Assembly: GCA_023150095.1 (NCBI GenBank)
Contig: JAKLLO010000039.1
Coordinates: 1 to 56,979, forward strand
Direction: 5' to 3'
Source: Zoogloea sp.
Lineage (GTDB): Bacteria > Pseudomonadota > Gammaproteobacteria > Burkholderiales > Rhodocyclaceae
Length of the DNA stretch: 56,979 nt
The position numbers were made by a program, and so were the translations under genes. This document shows positions 8,699 through 19,138 of this stretch, piece after piece. The notes below the pieces were generated by a model. The model made no database searches and was not told the origin of the DNA. It worked only from the letters and a program-made list of their open reading frames with translations. How positions within the stretch are numbered: the first letter of the stretch is position 1; the number at the start of each line of letters is the position of its first letter.

Positions 8699-9003
8699 GG
8701 CTGCCTCCGGCAGACGTCGGGAAGATCACGCCCCGAAAGGGCGCGGCACCAGCCCGAATTCTATGCCGGGAATCGCAATCTGCATATTCCGGAAAGCATC
8801 GCGGGATGCGGTGCAGGTCTCGGCGCCTGGCGCTTCGGGCGGTCCGGCCACAACCCGAAACGGGTATCCGCAAACCGGGGCGGAGCGGTCGCACGCCCAC
8901 CGGGCTGTGCAGGTGCTCACAAACCGACAGGAAAGACGCTTGCCGCCCGATCGGCGCGACGCTTATCGTCGGGAGCCAACAACAATAATCCGAGGGAGCC
9001 CCA
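8699..9003. other. 305-bp intergenic region, divergent promoters expected
   Basis: It separates the acidic protein (-) from the globin-coupled diguanylate cyclase (+). I see no confident promoter boxes, RNA gene or repeat. The only structured element is a short palindrome, ACCCG-AAA-CGGGT, at 8853-8865. Confidence 0.5.
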
Positions 9004-10380
9004 ATGCCTTCCACCTCCCGCCTCGCCGAGCAGACCTGGACCCTTCTCAGCGAAAGCACCTCGCAGCCCATCCGGGACGTCGTCGCACAGCTCATCCTGC
9101 AGCACCGGTCGACGCTGGCCACCACGTTCTACGCCTTCATGCTCAACGACGCCGCGGCGCGGCCCTTCCTGTCGCTGGCCGCGGTCGAGGCCCGCCTCAA
9201 GCCCGGCCTGCAGCGCTGGATGGAGGTGCTGTTCTGCCACACCACCCGGGACGAGCTCGCCGCCGCGCTGGCCATGCAGCGCCATGTGGGCGAAGTCCAC
9301 GCCCGCGCCCAGATCCCGGTCGGGCTGGTGGCCAAGGGCCTGCGCCTGCTCAAGCACGACATCAACGCCCTGCTGATCGAAACGCCGCTGGAGCGGATCG
9401 AGCTCGTCCGCGCGGTGGTGTACGTGGATGCGCTGATCGACGTGGCCTTCGAGGAAATGAGCACCGCCTTCGTGATGTTCTCGGAGCGCGGCGCCCGCAC
9501 CGACGAGGCCTTCCGCATGTCGGTGGCCGGCCACGACCTGGCGCTGGAACGGGAGAAGCAGTCGGTGGCGCTCCTCGAATGGGAGGCCCGCTTCTACCGC
9601 ATGCTCGCCTCGGGCAGCGCCACCGAGGAGATGCCCAACCTGCAGGAATCCGAGTTCGGCCTGTGGCTGCACCACAAGGCGCCGATGCTCTTCGACGACT
9701 CCCGGGAGCTGCCGCTGATCACCGAATGCGTCGAGCGGGTGGACGAGGCGCTGTTTCCCCAGCTCACCCTCGGCCGCGACCGGGACATGCAATCGGAGGC
9801 CAATCGCGACCTGGCCCGGGCGGTGCTCAAGCAGCTCGACGAGATCAAGTTCCTGCTGCGGGCGATGTTCGACCGGCTGGTGGATCTGGAAGTCGGCCGC
9901 GACGTGCTGACCCAGCTCTTCAACCGGCGCTTCCTGCCCTCGGTGCTCAAGCGCGAGATCACCCTGTCGCGCCAGCGCGGGCGCAGCTTCTGCGTGCTGA
10001 TGCTCGACATCGACCACTTCAAGCGGGTCAACGACGCCCACGGCCACGAAGCCGGCGACCGGGTGCTCCAGCACGTGGCCAGCCAGATCATGAACCTGGT
10101 GAGGAGCGGCGATTTCGTCTTCCGCTACGGCGGCGAGGAGTTCCTGGCGGTGGTGGCGGCGGTGGACCACGTGCGCGCCCGGGCCGTCGCCGAGAAGATC
10201 CGCCAGCAGATCGAGGCGGCCGACATCCCGCTCTCGGGCGGCCAGTCGGTGCGCGTCACCACCAGCATCGGCATCGCCGAGGACGACGGCCATCCGGATT
10301 ACCAGCGCCTCATCGAGCGCGCCGACAAGGCGCTCTACGCCGCCAAGGAAGGGGGGCGGAACCGCGTGGTGGTGGCCTGA
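9004..10380 (+). CDS. Globin-coupled heme sensor diguanylate cyclase (DosC/DgcO type)
   Basis: An O2-responsive enzyme making c-di-GMP. The 458-residue protein has an N-terminal sensor globin (about 1-160) with candidate proximal heme ligand His99 in VGEVHARAQIP, matching the position in E. coli DosC. A helical middle domain contains FGLWLHHKA. The C-terminal GGDEF domain carries the active-site GGEEF (376-380), an inhibitory RxxD site five residues before it (RSGD, 367-370) and the substrate-binding DIDHFKRVNDAHGH segment, so it should be active and feedback-inhibited. GAGGGAG precedes the ATG. No membrane segments are seen. Confidence 0.93.
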   Translation: MPSTSRLAEQTWTLLSESTSQPIRDVVAQLILQHRSTLATTFYAFMLNDAAARPFLSLAAVEARLKPGLQRWMEVLFCHTTRDELAAALAMQRHVGEVHARAQIPVGLVAKGLRLLKHDINALLIETPLERIELVRAVVYVDALIDVAFEEMSTAFVMFSERGARTDEAFRMSVAGHDLALEREKQSVALLEWEARFYRMLASGSATEEMPNLQESEFGLWLHHKAPMLFDDSRELPLITECVERVDEALFPQLTLGRDRDMQSEANRDLARAVLKQLDEIKFLLRAMFDRLVDLEVGRDVLTQLFNRRFLPSVLKREITLSRQRGRSFCVLMLDIDHFKRVNDAHGHEAGDRVLQHVASQIMNLVRSGDFVFRYGGEEFLAVVAAVDHVRARAVAEKIRQQIEAADIPLSGGQSVRVTTSIGIAEDDGHPDYQRLIERADKALYAAKEGGRNRVVVA

Positions 10381-10435
10381 TATCATTCGGGCCTCCCCTT
10401 TTCTGCGCCCCGCGGGCCCCGCGCCCGCCCCCGCC

Positions 10436-12340
10436 ATGACCGAAAGCCCCGGCCTTCGCGTGCTGTCGCTCATCCCGCCGATGACGCAGCTCAACACGCC
10501 CTACCCGTCCACCGCCTACCTCACCGGCTTCCTGCGCGCGCGGGGCGTGGACGCGCGGCAGGACGACCTGGCCCTCAAGCTGGTGCTCGAACTCTTCACC
10601 CCGGACAGCCTCGCTGCCCTGCGGGCGCGCACCCGGGCGATGCCCGCGAAGAAGCGCCCGCCCGCGCTGCAATCCTTCGACACCCAGTTCGACCGCTACC
10701 TCGCCACCGCCCCTGCGGTGCTGGGCTTCCTGCAGGGGCGCGACCCGACCCTCGCCCACCGCATCGCCAGCCGCGCGTTTCTGCCCGAAGGCCCGCGCTT
10801 CGCGTCGCTGGACGTGTACTACGACCCGGACGGCGGCGACCCCCTCGCCTGGGCCTTCGGCGCCCTGGGCGTGCAAGATAAAGCCCGGCACCTGGCCACG
10901 CTGTACCTCAACGACCTCGCCGACGTGCTGCGCGAAGCCGCCGACCCGCGCTTCGAGTTCGTCCGCTACGCCGAATCCCTGGCGATGGCCCAGCCCACCT
11001 TCGCGCCGCTCGCCGCCGCGCTAGCCGCGCCGCCCACGCTGGTGGACGAGACCCTCGCGCGCCTCACGCTGGACGCCGTCGCCCGCCACGCACCGCGCGT
11101 CGTGCTGCTGTCGGTGCCCTTCCCCGGCTCGGTGTACGCCGCCTTCCGCATCGCCCAGACCATCAAGGCCCACGATCCGTCCATCGTCACCGTGCTGGGC
11201 GGCGGCTTCGTGAACACCGAGCTGCGCGAGCTCACCGAGCCGCGGGTGTTCGACTACTTCGATTTCGTCACCCTCGACGACGGCGAGCGCCCGCTCCTCG
11301 CGCTGCTCGAACACCTCGACGGCAAGCGCGGCAAGTCGCGGCTGGTGCGCACCTACGTGCGTGAAGACGGCGCCGTGCGCTACATCAACCTCGCCGAACC
11401 CGACATTCCCTTCGCCGAGGTCGGCACGCCCACCTGGGACGGCCTGCCGCTGGATGGCTACCTGTCCATCCTCGACATGCTCAACCCCATGCACCGGCTG
11501 TGGTCCGACGGGCGCTGGAACAAGCTCACCGTGGCCCACGGCTGCTACTGGAAGAAGTGCAGCTTCTGCGACGTGAGCCTCGACTACATCGGCCGCTACG
11601 ACGCCGCCAGCGCCGAAGTCCTCGTCGACCGCATCGAGGCCGTGGTGGCCGAAACCGGCCAGACCGGCTTCCACTTCGTGGACGAAGCCGCCCCGCCCAA
11701 GATGCTCAAGGCCCTGGCCGACGAGCTCGCCCGGCGCAAACGCAGCATCAGCTGGTGGGGCAACATCCGCTTCGAGAAATCCTTCACCCCCGAGCTGTGC
11801 CAGCAGCTCGCCGACAGCGGCTGCATCGCCATCTCCGGCGGGCTGGAGGTCGCCTCCGACCGCCTGCTCACGCTGATGAAGAAGGGCGTGTCGGTGGATC
11901 AGGTGGCGCGCGTCACCAAGGGCTTCTCCGACGCCGGCATCCTGGTGCACGCCTACCTGATGTACGGCTTCCCCACGCAGACGGTGCAGGACACGGTGGA
12001 CGCGCTGGAATACGTCCGCCAGCTCTTCGAGGCCGGCTGCATCCAGTCCGGCTTCTTCCACCGCTTCGTGTGCACCGTGCACTCGCCGGTGGGCCAGAAC
12101 CCCGCCGAATACGGCATCAAGCTCAAGCCCCTGCCGCCCATCAGCTTCGCCAAGAACGACGTGGGCTTCATCGACCCCACCGGCGTGGACCACGACGCCC
12201 TCGGCGTGGCCCTCAACAAGGCGCTCTACAACTACATGCACGGCATCGGCCTCGACGAGGACGTGCGTCGCTGGTTCGACACCAAGGTGCCCAAACCCCG
12301 CGTCCCGCGCAACTTCATCGCCCGCGCCCTGGGCTATTGA
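10436..12340 (+). CDS. B12-binding-domain radical SAM protein, function unknown
   Basis: A 634-residue protein with an N-terminal cobalamin-binding-like Rossmann region (about 1-290; LSVPFPGSVYAAFRIAQTIKA, VLGGGFVN) and a radical SAM domain from about residue 365. The cluster motif is C370-YWKK-C375-SF-C378, i.e. CX4CX2C, not the usual CX3CX2C. ISGGLEVASDRLL and the TIM-barrel strands are recognisable. Relatives include methyltransferases and RiPP- or hopanoid-modifying enzymes, but the substrate is unknown. It starts 55 bases after the diguanylate cyclase and precedes a small gene, 15 bases apart, that is probably its operon partner. Confidence 0.85.
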   Translation: MTESPGLRVLSLIPPMTQLNTPYPSTAYLTGFLRARGVDARQDDLALKLVLELFTPDSLAALRARTRAMPAKKRPPALQSFDTQFDRYLATAPAVLGFLQGRDPTLAHRIASRAFLPEGPRFASLDVYYDPDGGDPLAWAFGALGVQDKARHLATLYLNDLADVLREAADPRFEFVRYAESLAMAQPTFAPLAAALAAPPTLVDETLARLTLDAVARHAPRVVLLSVPFPGSVYAAFRIAQTIKAHDPSIVTVLGGGFVNTELRELTEPRVFDYFDFVTLDDGERPLLALLEHLDGKRGKSRLVRTYVREDGAVRYINLAEPDIPFAEVGTPTWDGLPLDGYLSILDMLNPMHRLWSDGRWNKLTVAHGCYWKKCSFCDVSLDYIGRYDAASAEVLVDRIEAVVAETGQTGFHFVDEAAPPKMLKALADELARRKRSISWWGNIRFEKSFTPELCQQLADSGCIAISGGLEVASDRLLTLMKKGVSVDQVARVTKGFSDAGILVHAYLMYGFPTQTVQDTVDALEYVRQLFEAGCIQSGFFHRFVCTVHSPVGQNPAEYGIKLKPLPPISFAKNDVGFIDPTGVDHDALGVALNKALYNYMHGIGLDEDVRRWFDTKVPKPRVPRNFIARALGY

Positions 12341-12355
12341 TCCACTGCAATCGCC

Positions 12356-12664
12356 ATGAAAATCAACCTCATCCCCCTCGGCACGCGCTTCGAATACGAA
12401 GGCGAGATCTACACCAAGACCGGCCCGATGACCGCCGCCTCCGAAAAGGGCGGCCAGCGCATGATCCCGCGCTACGCGGTGCTGCGCCCCGTCGGCGAGA
12501 TTCCGCCCGCCCCGCCCCCCGCCCCTGGCCGGCAGGTGGACGTGGCCCAGGTCCGCGCCGCCTTCGACGCCTACCACGCCGTGGCCCTGCGCCTCGCCGA
12601 CGACTTCTCCCGGCCGGAGCTCGAAGCCGCACGGCAGAAGTTTCTGGCAACGCTGGGCGACTGA
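12356..12664 (+). CDS. Small hypothetical protein downstream of the radical SAM gene
   Basis: A 102-residue soluble protein I do not recognise. A short beta-like N terminus (IPLGTRFEYEGEIYTKTGPMTA, resembling beta-barrel modules in phage-type proteins) leads through a Pro-rich linker (PPAPPPAPG) to a helical C terminus. The 15-base spacing suggests co-transcription with the radical SAM gene. Confidence 0.7.
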   Translation: MKINLIPLGTRFEYEGEIYTKTGPMTAASEKGGQRMIPRYAVLRPVGEIPPAPPPAPGRQVDVAQVRAAFDAYHAVALRLADDFSRPELEAARQKFLATLGD

Positions 12665-12701
12665 GGCCCGCCAAGCGGCGCCAGCGCACAGCGCGGTTGA
12701 T

Positions 12702-12724
12702 TTGTACTGGCAATGTACGTACAA
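12702..12724. promoter_or_regulatory. Palindromic operator upstream of tacAT
   Basis: TTGTAC-N11-GTACAA encloses a second perfect palindrome, TGTACGTACA (12714-12723). TTGATT (12697-12702) and TACAAC (12720-12725), 17 bases apart, form a plausible promoter overlapped by it. RHH antitoxins such as TacA bind this type of site to autoregulate. Confidence 0.65.
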
Positions 12725-12756
12725 CGTGCTAGGATGGTCTGAAGGAGATTCAGAAG

Positions 12757-13029
12757 ATGCCTACACCGACTCGAACCGACAGAATCGATCTACGGATCAG
12801 CCCTGAGGCAAAGCAAGCTTTGCAAGCCGCTGCCTCGGCAAAACGCACGTCTGTATCTGACTTTGTGCTGGCAAGCGCCATGGAGGCAGCCCAAGAGGCC
12901 CTGGCAGATCGCCAACGCTTTGGTCTTAATGCCGACCAGTGGACCGCGTTTCAAGCGGCACTCGACGCACCGACTCAGTCTCACCCCCAGCTCAAGAAAC
13001 TCCTGCAGGAGCCTGGGGTGTTTGAGTGA
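12757..13029 (+). CDS. tacA: DUF1778 ribbon-helix-helix antitoxin (TacA family)
   Basis: A 90-residue antitoxin with an N-terminal RHH DNA-binding domain (DRIDLRISPEAKQALQAAA, residues 9-27) and a C-terminal toxin-neutralising tail (LNADQWTAFQAALDAP, then LKKLL). It would repress its own operon through the palindrome just upstream. AAGGAGA lies nine bases before the ATG. Its stop overlaps the toxin start by 4 bases (GTGA). Base composition looks less GC-rich than the flanking genes, in line with horizontal acquisition. Confidence 0.92.
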   Translation: MPTPTRTDRIDLRISPEAKQALQAAASAKRTSVSDFVLASAMEAAQEALADRQRFGLNADQWTAFQAALDAPTQSHPQLKKLLQEPGVFE

Positions 13030-13526
13030 GTAAGCTTCAAATTGACAAACTCAGGAAAGAACACGACACATCAGCCTTCCGTTGTGGTCAGGGAAGCCTT
13101 GATCGCTTCCTTGATCGGTTCGCCGTCCCCAACCAACAAGCGGGGGCCTCGACAACCTACGTAGCACTCTCGGAAAACCGGATTGTCGGGTTTTACAGCC
13201 TGGCTGTCGGTCAAGTGGTGTACGACGATGCGCCCGAGCGCCTCAGCAAAGGACTCGCACGCCACCCCGTCCCCGTCATGCTGTTAGCAAGACTTGCGGT
13301 TGATCTGGATTGGCAAGGCAAACGGATCGGGGCTGGACTACTGAAAGATGCCTTACTGCGGACACTCCAAGCCGCAGATATCGTCGGCATCCGCGCGATT
13401 GTCGTTCACGCCAAGAACGACGAAGCCAGACACTTTTATGAGCATTTTGGTTTTTTCCCCTCCCCCACTGACCCCTATCACCTATTCCGACTCCTAAAAG
13501 ATATCCGGGCAATGGTTGGAAACTAG
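13026..13526 (+). CDS. tacT: GNAT acetyltransferase toxin (TacT family)
   Basis: A 166-residue toxin that in characterised relatives acetylates aminoacyl-tRNA and halts translation. It shows the GNAT fold: LARLAVDLDWQGKRIGAGLLKDAL (acetyl-CoA pyrophosphate loop, about residues 86-110) and NDEARHFYEHFGF with the conserved Tyr near residue 140. The start is a GTG overlapping tacA, the usual arrangement for translational coupling. Full-length and apparently intact. Confidence 0.93.
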   Translation: MSKLQIDKLRKEHDTSAFRCGQGSLDRFLDRFAVPNQQAGASTTYVALSENRIVGFYSLAVGQVVYDDAPERLSKGLARHPVPVMLLARLAVDLDWQGKRIGAGLLKDALLRTLQAADIVGIRAIVVHAKNDEARHFYEHFGFFPSPTDPYHLFRLLKDIRAMVGN

Positions 13527-13531
13527 CTGAA

Positions 13532-13957
13532 ATGGAAGAGCGCACCGGCATCGTGAAAATTGGCTATGCCCGTGTCTCAACACAGGATCAAAAGCTAGAC
13601 CTACAGCGGAACGCGCTCACCGCAGCCGGGTGCTCGGTGATATTCGAGGACCAAACCAGCGGAACGCGGACCACGCGGCCGGGGTTGGATAAGGTCTTGG
13701 CCAGGATCGGCCCTGAGGTTGTCCTGGTCGTATGGCGCCTGGACCGCCTCGGACGGTCCCTCTCCCACCTGGTGGAAGTCGTTCAGCAGATCGAAGCCAA
13801 AGGCGGTGGCTTCGTATCACTCACCGAGAACATAGACACCACCAGCGCAGGCGGGCGCCTGGTATTCCACATGATGGCGGCCCTAGCGGAGTTCGAGCGG
13901 GCTTTGATTGTGCCATCGATTCACCTCCCTCCTGCCCGCCCCCCCTTGATGCGATAA
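13532..13957 (+). pseudogene. Serine recombinase (resolvase/invertase), C-terminally truncated
   Basis: The resolvase catalytic domain is present: IGYARVSTQDQ with nucleophile Ser16, VWRLDRLGRSLSHL and MMAALAEFERALI. Homology stops at about base 13909, exactly where family members continue into the SERTRAGL helix and the C-terminal HTH. The remaining 17 or so residues (VPSIHLPPARPPLMR) are native intergenic sequence. The DNA-binding domain is lost, so it is presumably inactive. It ends the small tacAT-carrying insertion. Confidence 0.9.
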
Positions 13958-14085
13958 TCCGCCCTTTCCCACGATCGGCGTGCCGGCCTGCGGCTGCCGT
14001 TTGCGCTCATGCACGTTTTACTGCCGGACCATCCCGCCCGTCGCGCCGCCCCCATCGGCGCCGCCCTGCGCCCGAAGGCCGCCCG

Positions 14086-14744
14086 ATGACGATGGACATT
14101 TCCAGCACCAGCGGCCGGGTTCGCGCCTGGTTCGACATGCACCTGGTGGACCACGGGGCGATCCGCGCCATCTACAACAACTTCTACGACCTGGGCGGCG
14201 GCATGTACCGCTCCAGCCAGCCCAGCCCGGCGCAGATCCGCAAGTACGCCCGCAAGTTCGGCCTCAAGAGCATCATCAACCTGCGCGGCGCCCACGGCTA
14301 CGGCTCCTACGCCCTCGAGAAGGAAGCCTGCGACGAGGCCGGCATCGCGCTGTACGACGTGAAGCTCTACTCCCGCACGCCGCCGGAGATCGAGGAAGTC
14401 CACGCGATGGACGAACTGTTCAAAAAAATTGAATACCCGGCGCTGCTTCATTGCAAATCCGGTGCAGACCGGGCCGGCATCGGCGCCGCCCTGTACCGCA
14501 TCCTGCACCTGGGCCATCCGGTCGAGGAGGCGATGAACGAGCTCTCCTGGAAATACGGCCACTTCAAGCGCGCCAAGACCGGCGTGCTGGATTTCTTCTT
14601 CGCCACCTACGTGGCCCGCAACGCCCGGTCGCCGATCAGCTTCCTCGACTGGGTGAATACCGAATACAACCGCCTCGAACTGCACGCCCGCTTCCGTGAG
14701 GAAGGCTGGGCCAGCCTGATCGTGGACAAGGTGCTGCACCGGGA

Positions 14745-14748
<4 letters not shown>
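14086..14748 (+). CDS. Dual-specificity/tyrosine phosphatase-like protein
   Basis: A 220-residue cysteine phosphatase. The CX5R signature loop is HCKSGADRAG (about residues 123-132), and the N-terminal GGMYRSSQPSPAQI and INLRGAHGYGSY segments match the DSP/PTPase family related to phosphatases of cell-envelope loci. It overlaps the msbA-like gene by 4 bases (ATGA), so it likely acts on a lipid or glycan phosphate or regulates the export step; this is inference from position. The ATG at 14086 starts a family-length protein; the open frame upstream to 13732 runs through the recombinase remnant. Confidence 0.85.
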
Positions 14749-16490
<1,742 letters not shown>

Positions 16491-16494
16491 ACCC

Positions 16495-17529
16495 ATGAGC
16501 GATCGCGTCGCCCTCTACTTCGTCGCATCGCCGCTGCAGTATCTGGCGGCGCGGCGCATCGCCGAAAACTTCGAGCCCGGCGCCCGCCAGGTGCTGGTGT
16601 GCTACAAGCGGGGCGTCACCCCGATCATCAAGCAGACCGACTGGGACGCCGCCGGCTACATGCCCTGGCCCCGCTGGGAACCCCTGCCCGGCCCCTTCGG
16701 CCGCCTGCGCCGCCAGCGCGAGAACATCCGCCTGGTGGCCGATCTGGTTGGCCGCTGCAAGGTGCTGCACATCCACAGCGCGGTGTTCGACACCGAGGCG
16801 ATCAACTACTTCCTGCGCGCCCTGCCGCCCCGCTGCGGCGCCAGTGAGATGCACGCCCGCATCCTGCCCGACGGCATCATCAGCATCCGGCGCTACCCGC
16901 TCACCCTCGCCAAGCGCTTCCTCCAGTACGTGCGCAAGCTGCGCAAGCTGGTGGCGCCCGAGCTCGATTACTGGTGCTTCTCGGGCGACCGCATCGGCTC
17001 CGACGCGCCCTTCTGCGACCGCGTCTACGTGCTGCCCGGCCTGCCCCACGAATACCCGCCCGCCAAGGCGGTGGTGCTGCCGCCACTGGTCGAGCCCGAC
17101 CCGACCCGCGTTGTTGGCGACGGCGAACCTACCGCCCTGGTGATCGGCCAACCCCTGGAAGGCGCCGGGCTGATGAAGGGCACCGACCGGGACGCCGTCA
17201 GCGAGGAGATCCGCGCCTGGCTCGCCGGGCAGGGCATCACCCGCATCTTCTACAAGGGCCACCCGAAAGACCCATCGCGGGAGCTCAACCAGCCGGATTA
17301 CGAAGTGGTCAATCTGGACGAGCCGCTCGAAGTCCACCTCGCCCGCACGCCCTACAACGCCGTCGTCGGGGTGCGCTCCAGCGCCCTGCTGTTCGCCCGC
17401 CAGACCGCCCCGGCCAGCACCAAGGTGGTGGCCTTCGGCTGGGACCGGGTGCGCTTCAAGTCGGCCGACGAAAAGCGCCAGATGCTCGAAGCCTTCCGCA
17501 CCACCGGGGTCGATGTCCATGGCGCCTGA
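16495..17529 (+). CDS. Polysialyltransferase/GT52-like glycosyltransferase
   Basis: A 344-residue GT-B-like protein resembling the alpha-2,8-polysialyltransferase and GT52 sialyltransferase group. The N terminus VALYFVASPLQYLAARRIA, the central LPDG and the FYKGHPKDPS motif (about 252-261), which matches the conserved D/E-D/E-G and KxHP-type motifs, support this. GVRSSALLFA near the C terminus is also typical. Donor sugar is not predictable, and no sialic-acid synthesis genes are visible in the window. It overlaps the DUF707 gene by 17 bases. Confidence 0.72.
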   Translation: MSDRVALYFVASPLQYLAARRIAENFEPGARQVLVCYKRGVTPIIKQTDWDAAGYMPWPRWEPLPGPFGRLRRQRENIRLVADLVGRCKVLHIHSAVFDTEAINYFLRALPPRCGASEMHARILPDGIISIRRYPLTLAKRFLQYVRKLRKLVAPELDYWCFSGDRIGSDAPFCDRVYVLPGLPHEYPPAKAVVLPPLVEPDPTRVVGDGEPTALVIGQPLEGAGLMKGTDRDAVSEEIRAWLAGQGITRIFYKGHPKDPSRELNQPDYEVVNLDEPLEVHLARTPYNAVVGVRSSALLFARQTAPASTKVVAFGWDRVRFKSADEKRQMLEAFRTTGVDVHGA

Positions 17530-18379
17530 GATCCGGCCGGCGCCCTTCACCCGGCCGGAACCCGCGCCCGCAGCCCGCCGGCCCTACCTCGTCTTCATGC
17601 GGGTCGGCGCCACCGACCTGCTGCCCGACTGGCTCGCCGCCGAACCCGAGCGCAACTGGGACGTCTTCGTGAGCGGCTACGCCCCGCGCGAACCCCAGCC
17701 CGGCGCCGTCGCCACCGTGATCGGCGGCTACAACAAGCTGGAGCACTTCCGCGAATGCGTGCAGTCCGGCGCGCTGGATCTGTCCGCCTACCGCTACGTG
17801 CTGCTCGCCGACGACGATCTGGCGGTCACCGGCGGCAGCATCTCGGGCTTCTTCGAGACCGTCGAGCGCCTCGGGCTCACCGTCGCCCATCCCGCCCAGG
17901 ACTGGTCCGGCTACTGGTCGCACCGCATCATGTTGCGCAACCCCCTCACCGAGTGGCGCGAGACCAACTTCGTCGAGGTCATGAGCCCGTGCTTCGACAG
18001 CCGCTTCATCGCCCGCCACCTGGACACCCTGCCCATCACCCGCAGCACCTGGGGCAGCGACCACGCCTACTGCCATCTGGCCCGCGCCGACGGCGGCAAG
18101 GTCGGCATCGTCGACACCACGGTGATCCGCCATACCAAGCCGATCAAGCCCGACGGCGCCTTCTACCGCAAGCTCGCCGGCGACGGCATCGACCCGGAAG
18201 CCGAGTTCAGATCGGTGCTCGCCGGGCTGCCGGCCGACTGTCTCCACCACCGGGTGCTCGGCCTCCATCCCGCGCCGGGGCCGCTGGCGCCGCTGCGCGG
18301 CCTGGCGGCGCGGCTCGTCGAAAAACACAAGTCACGCATCCTTCGGTTCAAGGGCCACCACGGCCGACTGGAATACTGA
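17513..18379 (+). CDS. DUF707-family putative glycosyltransferase
   Basis: A 288-residue cytoplasmic protein. The core YLVFMRVGATDLLPDW then NWDVFVSGY and the acidic LLADDDLAV (about 101-109) match DUF707, a GT-A-like family of unknown donor. DSRFIARHLDTLPITRSTWGSDHAYC carries a conserved WGxD motif. The initiator could be the ATG at 17513 or at 17519; both overlap the upstream gene, implying translational coupling. Confidence 0.78.
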   Translation: MSMAPEIRPAPFTRPEPAPAARRPYLVFMRVGATDLLPDWLAAEPERNWDVFVSGYAPREPQPGAVATVIGGYNKLEHFRECVQSGALDLSAYRYVLLADDDLAVTGGSISGFFETVERLGLTVAHPAQDWSGYWSHRIMLRNPLTEWRETNFVEVMSPCFDSRFIARHLDTLPITRSTWGSDHAYCHLARADGGKVGIVDTTVIRHTKPIKPDGAFYRKLAGDGIDPEAEFRSVLAGLPADCLHHRVLGLHPAPGPLAPLRGLAARLVEKHKSRILRFKGHHGRLEY

Positions 18380-18386
18380 TACCGCC

Positions 18387-19124
18387 ATGAAGATTTTCGT
18401 CGTCAACCTCGAACGCGCCGCCGACCGTCGCGAGGCCATCCTCCGACACCTGGGCGAGCTCGGGCTCGAGGCGGAGATCCTCCCGGCCGTCGAAGGCGTC
18501 AAGGTCGATCGCGCCACCCTCGGCCCCGGCGCCGAGCCGGGCCTCTCCAACGGCGAGGTGGGCTGCTACCTCAGCCACCTGCGCTTCTGGCAGATCGTCG
18601 TCGAGCGCCGCCTGCCCCACGCCATCGTCCTCGAAGACGACGTTGTGTGCAGCCCCTCGCTGATGCGCGTCGCCCGCGAAGCCGCCGCCCTGATGCCGCC
18701 CTTTGACGCGGTGCGCCTGTCCGCCCTCCAGCCGATCCGCGGGATTCCCGTCGCCACCCTGTCGGGCGGCGAGCAGCTCGTCCTGCCCACCAAGCACCCC
18801 AGCGGCACCCAGGGCTACATGGTCAGCCTGGAGGGTGCCCGCCGCCTGCTGGCCGCCATCCCGGTGCCGAAGAGCCCCATCGACGACACCCTCGACCGCT
18901 ACTGGAAATACGGCCTGTGCGTGCCGGTGGTCTCACCCAGCGTGGTGGTCGAGGATGCCAGCATCGCCAGCAGCATCGGCGCGCGCTTCGGCAGCAAGGG
19001 CGCGGACAGCGTCGCCCGCCGCCTGAGCCGCCACTTCGCCCGGGTGGCCGAGGCCGAGCGGCGCAAGATCAGCGTGTTCCTGATGGCCCGCCGGATCAGG
19101 GCGAAACTGCAGGGCCGCGGCTGA
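18387..19124 (+). CDS. Glycosyltransferase family 25 (LPS core type)
   Basis: A 245-residue GT25 protein, the family of LgtB/LpsA LPS galactosyl- or glucosyltransferases. The N terminus IFVVNLERAADRR, the GEVGCYLSHLRFWQ segment and the metal-binding VLEDDV (EDD at 83-85) are diagnostic. A basic C-terminal tail suggests peripheral membrane association. It adds a sugar to the core or O-chain at the cytoplasmic face. Confidence 0.9.
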   Translation: MKIFVVNLERAADRREAILRHLGELGLEAEILPAVEGVKVDRATLGPGAEPGLSNGEVGCYLSHLRFWQIVVERRLPHAIVLEDDVVCSPSLMRVAREAAALMPPFDAVRLSALQPIRGIPVATLSGGEQLVLPTKHPSGTQGYMVSLEGARRLLAAIPVPKSPIDDTLDRYWKYGLCVPVVSPSVVVEDASIASSIGARFGSKGADSVARRLSRHFARVAEAERRKISVFLMARRIRAKLQGRG

Positions 19125-19138
19125 GGCACATCCCGGCG

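Noticed and set aside
8853-8868. 16-base identity ACCCGAAACGGGTATC also found at 54117-54132
   Set aside because: A short GC palindrome with two occurrences in 57 kb is expected by chance; the contexts differ.
6939-9125. Very long antisense open frames (for example here, and opposite amtB and the PAS-GGDEF-EAL gene)
   Set aside because: They are low-complexity Arg/Ala/His/Gly-rich shadows of real genes at high GC, with no domain signatures and no ribosome sites.
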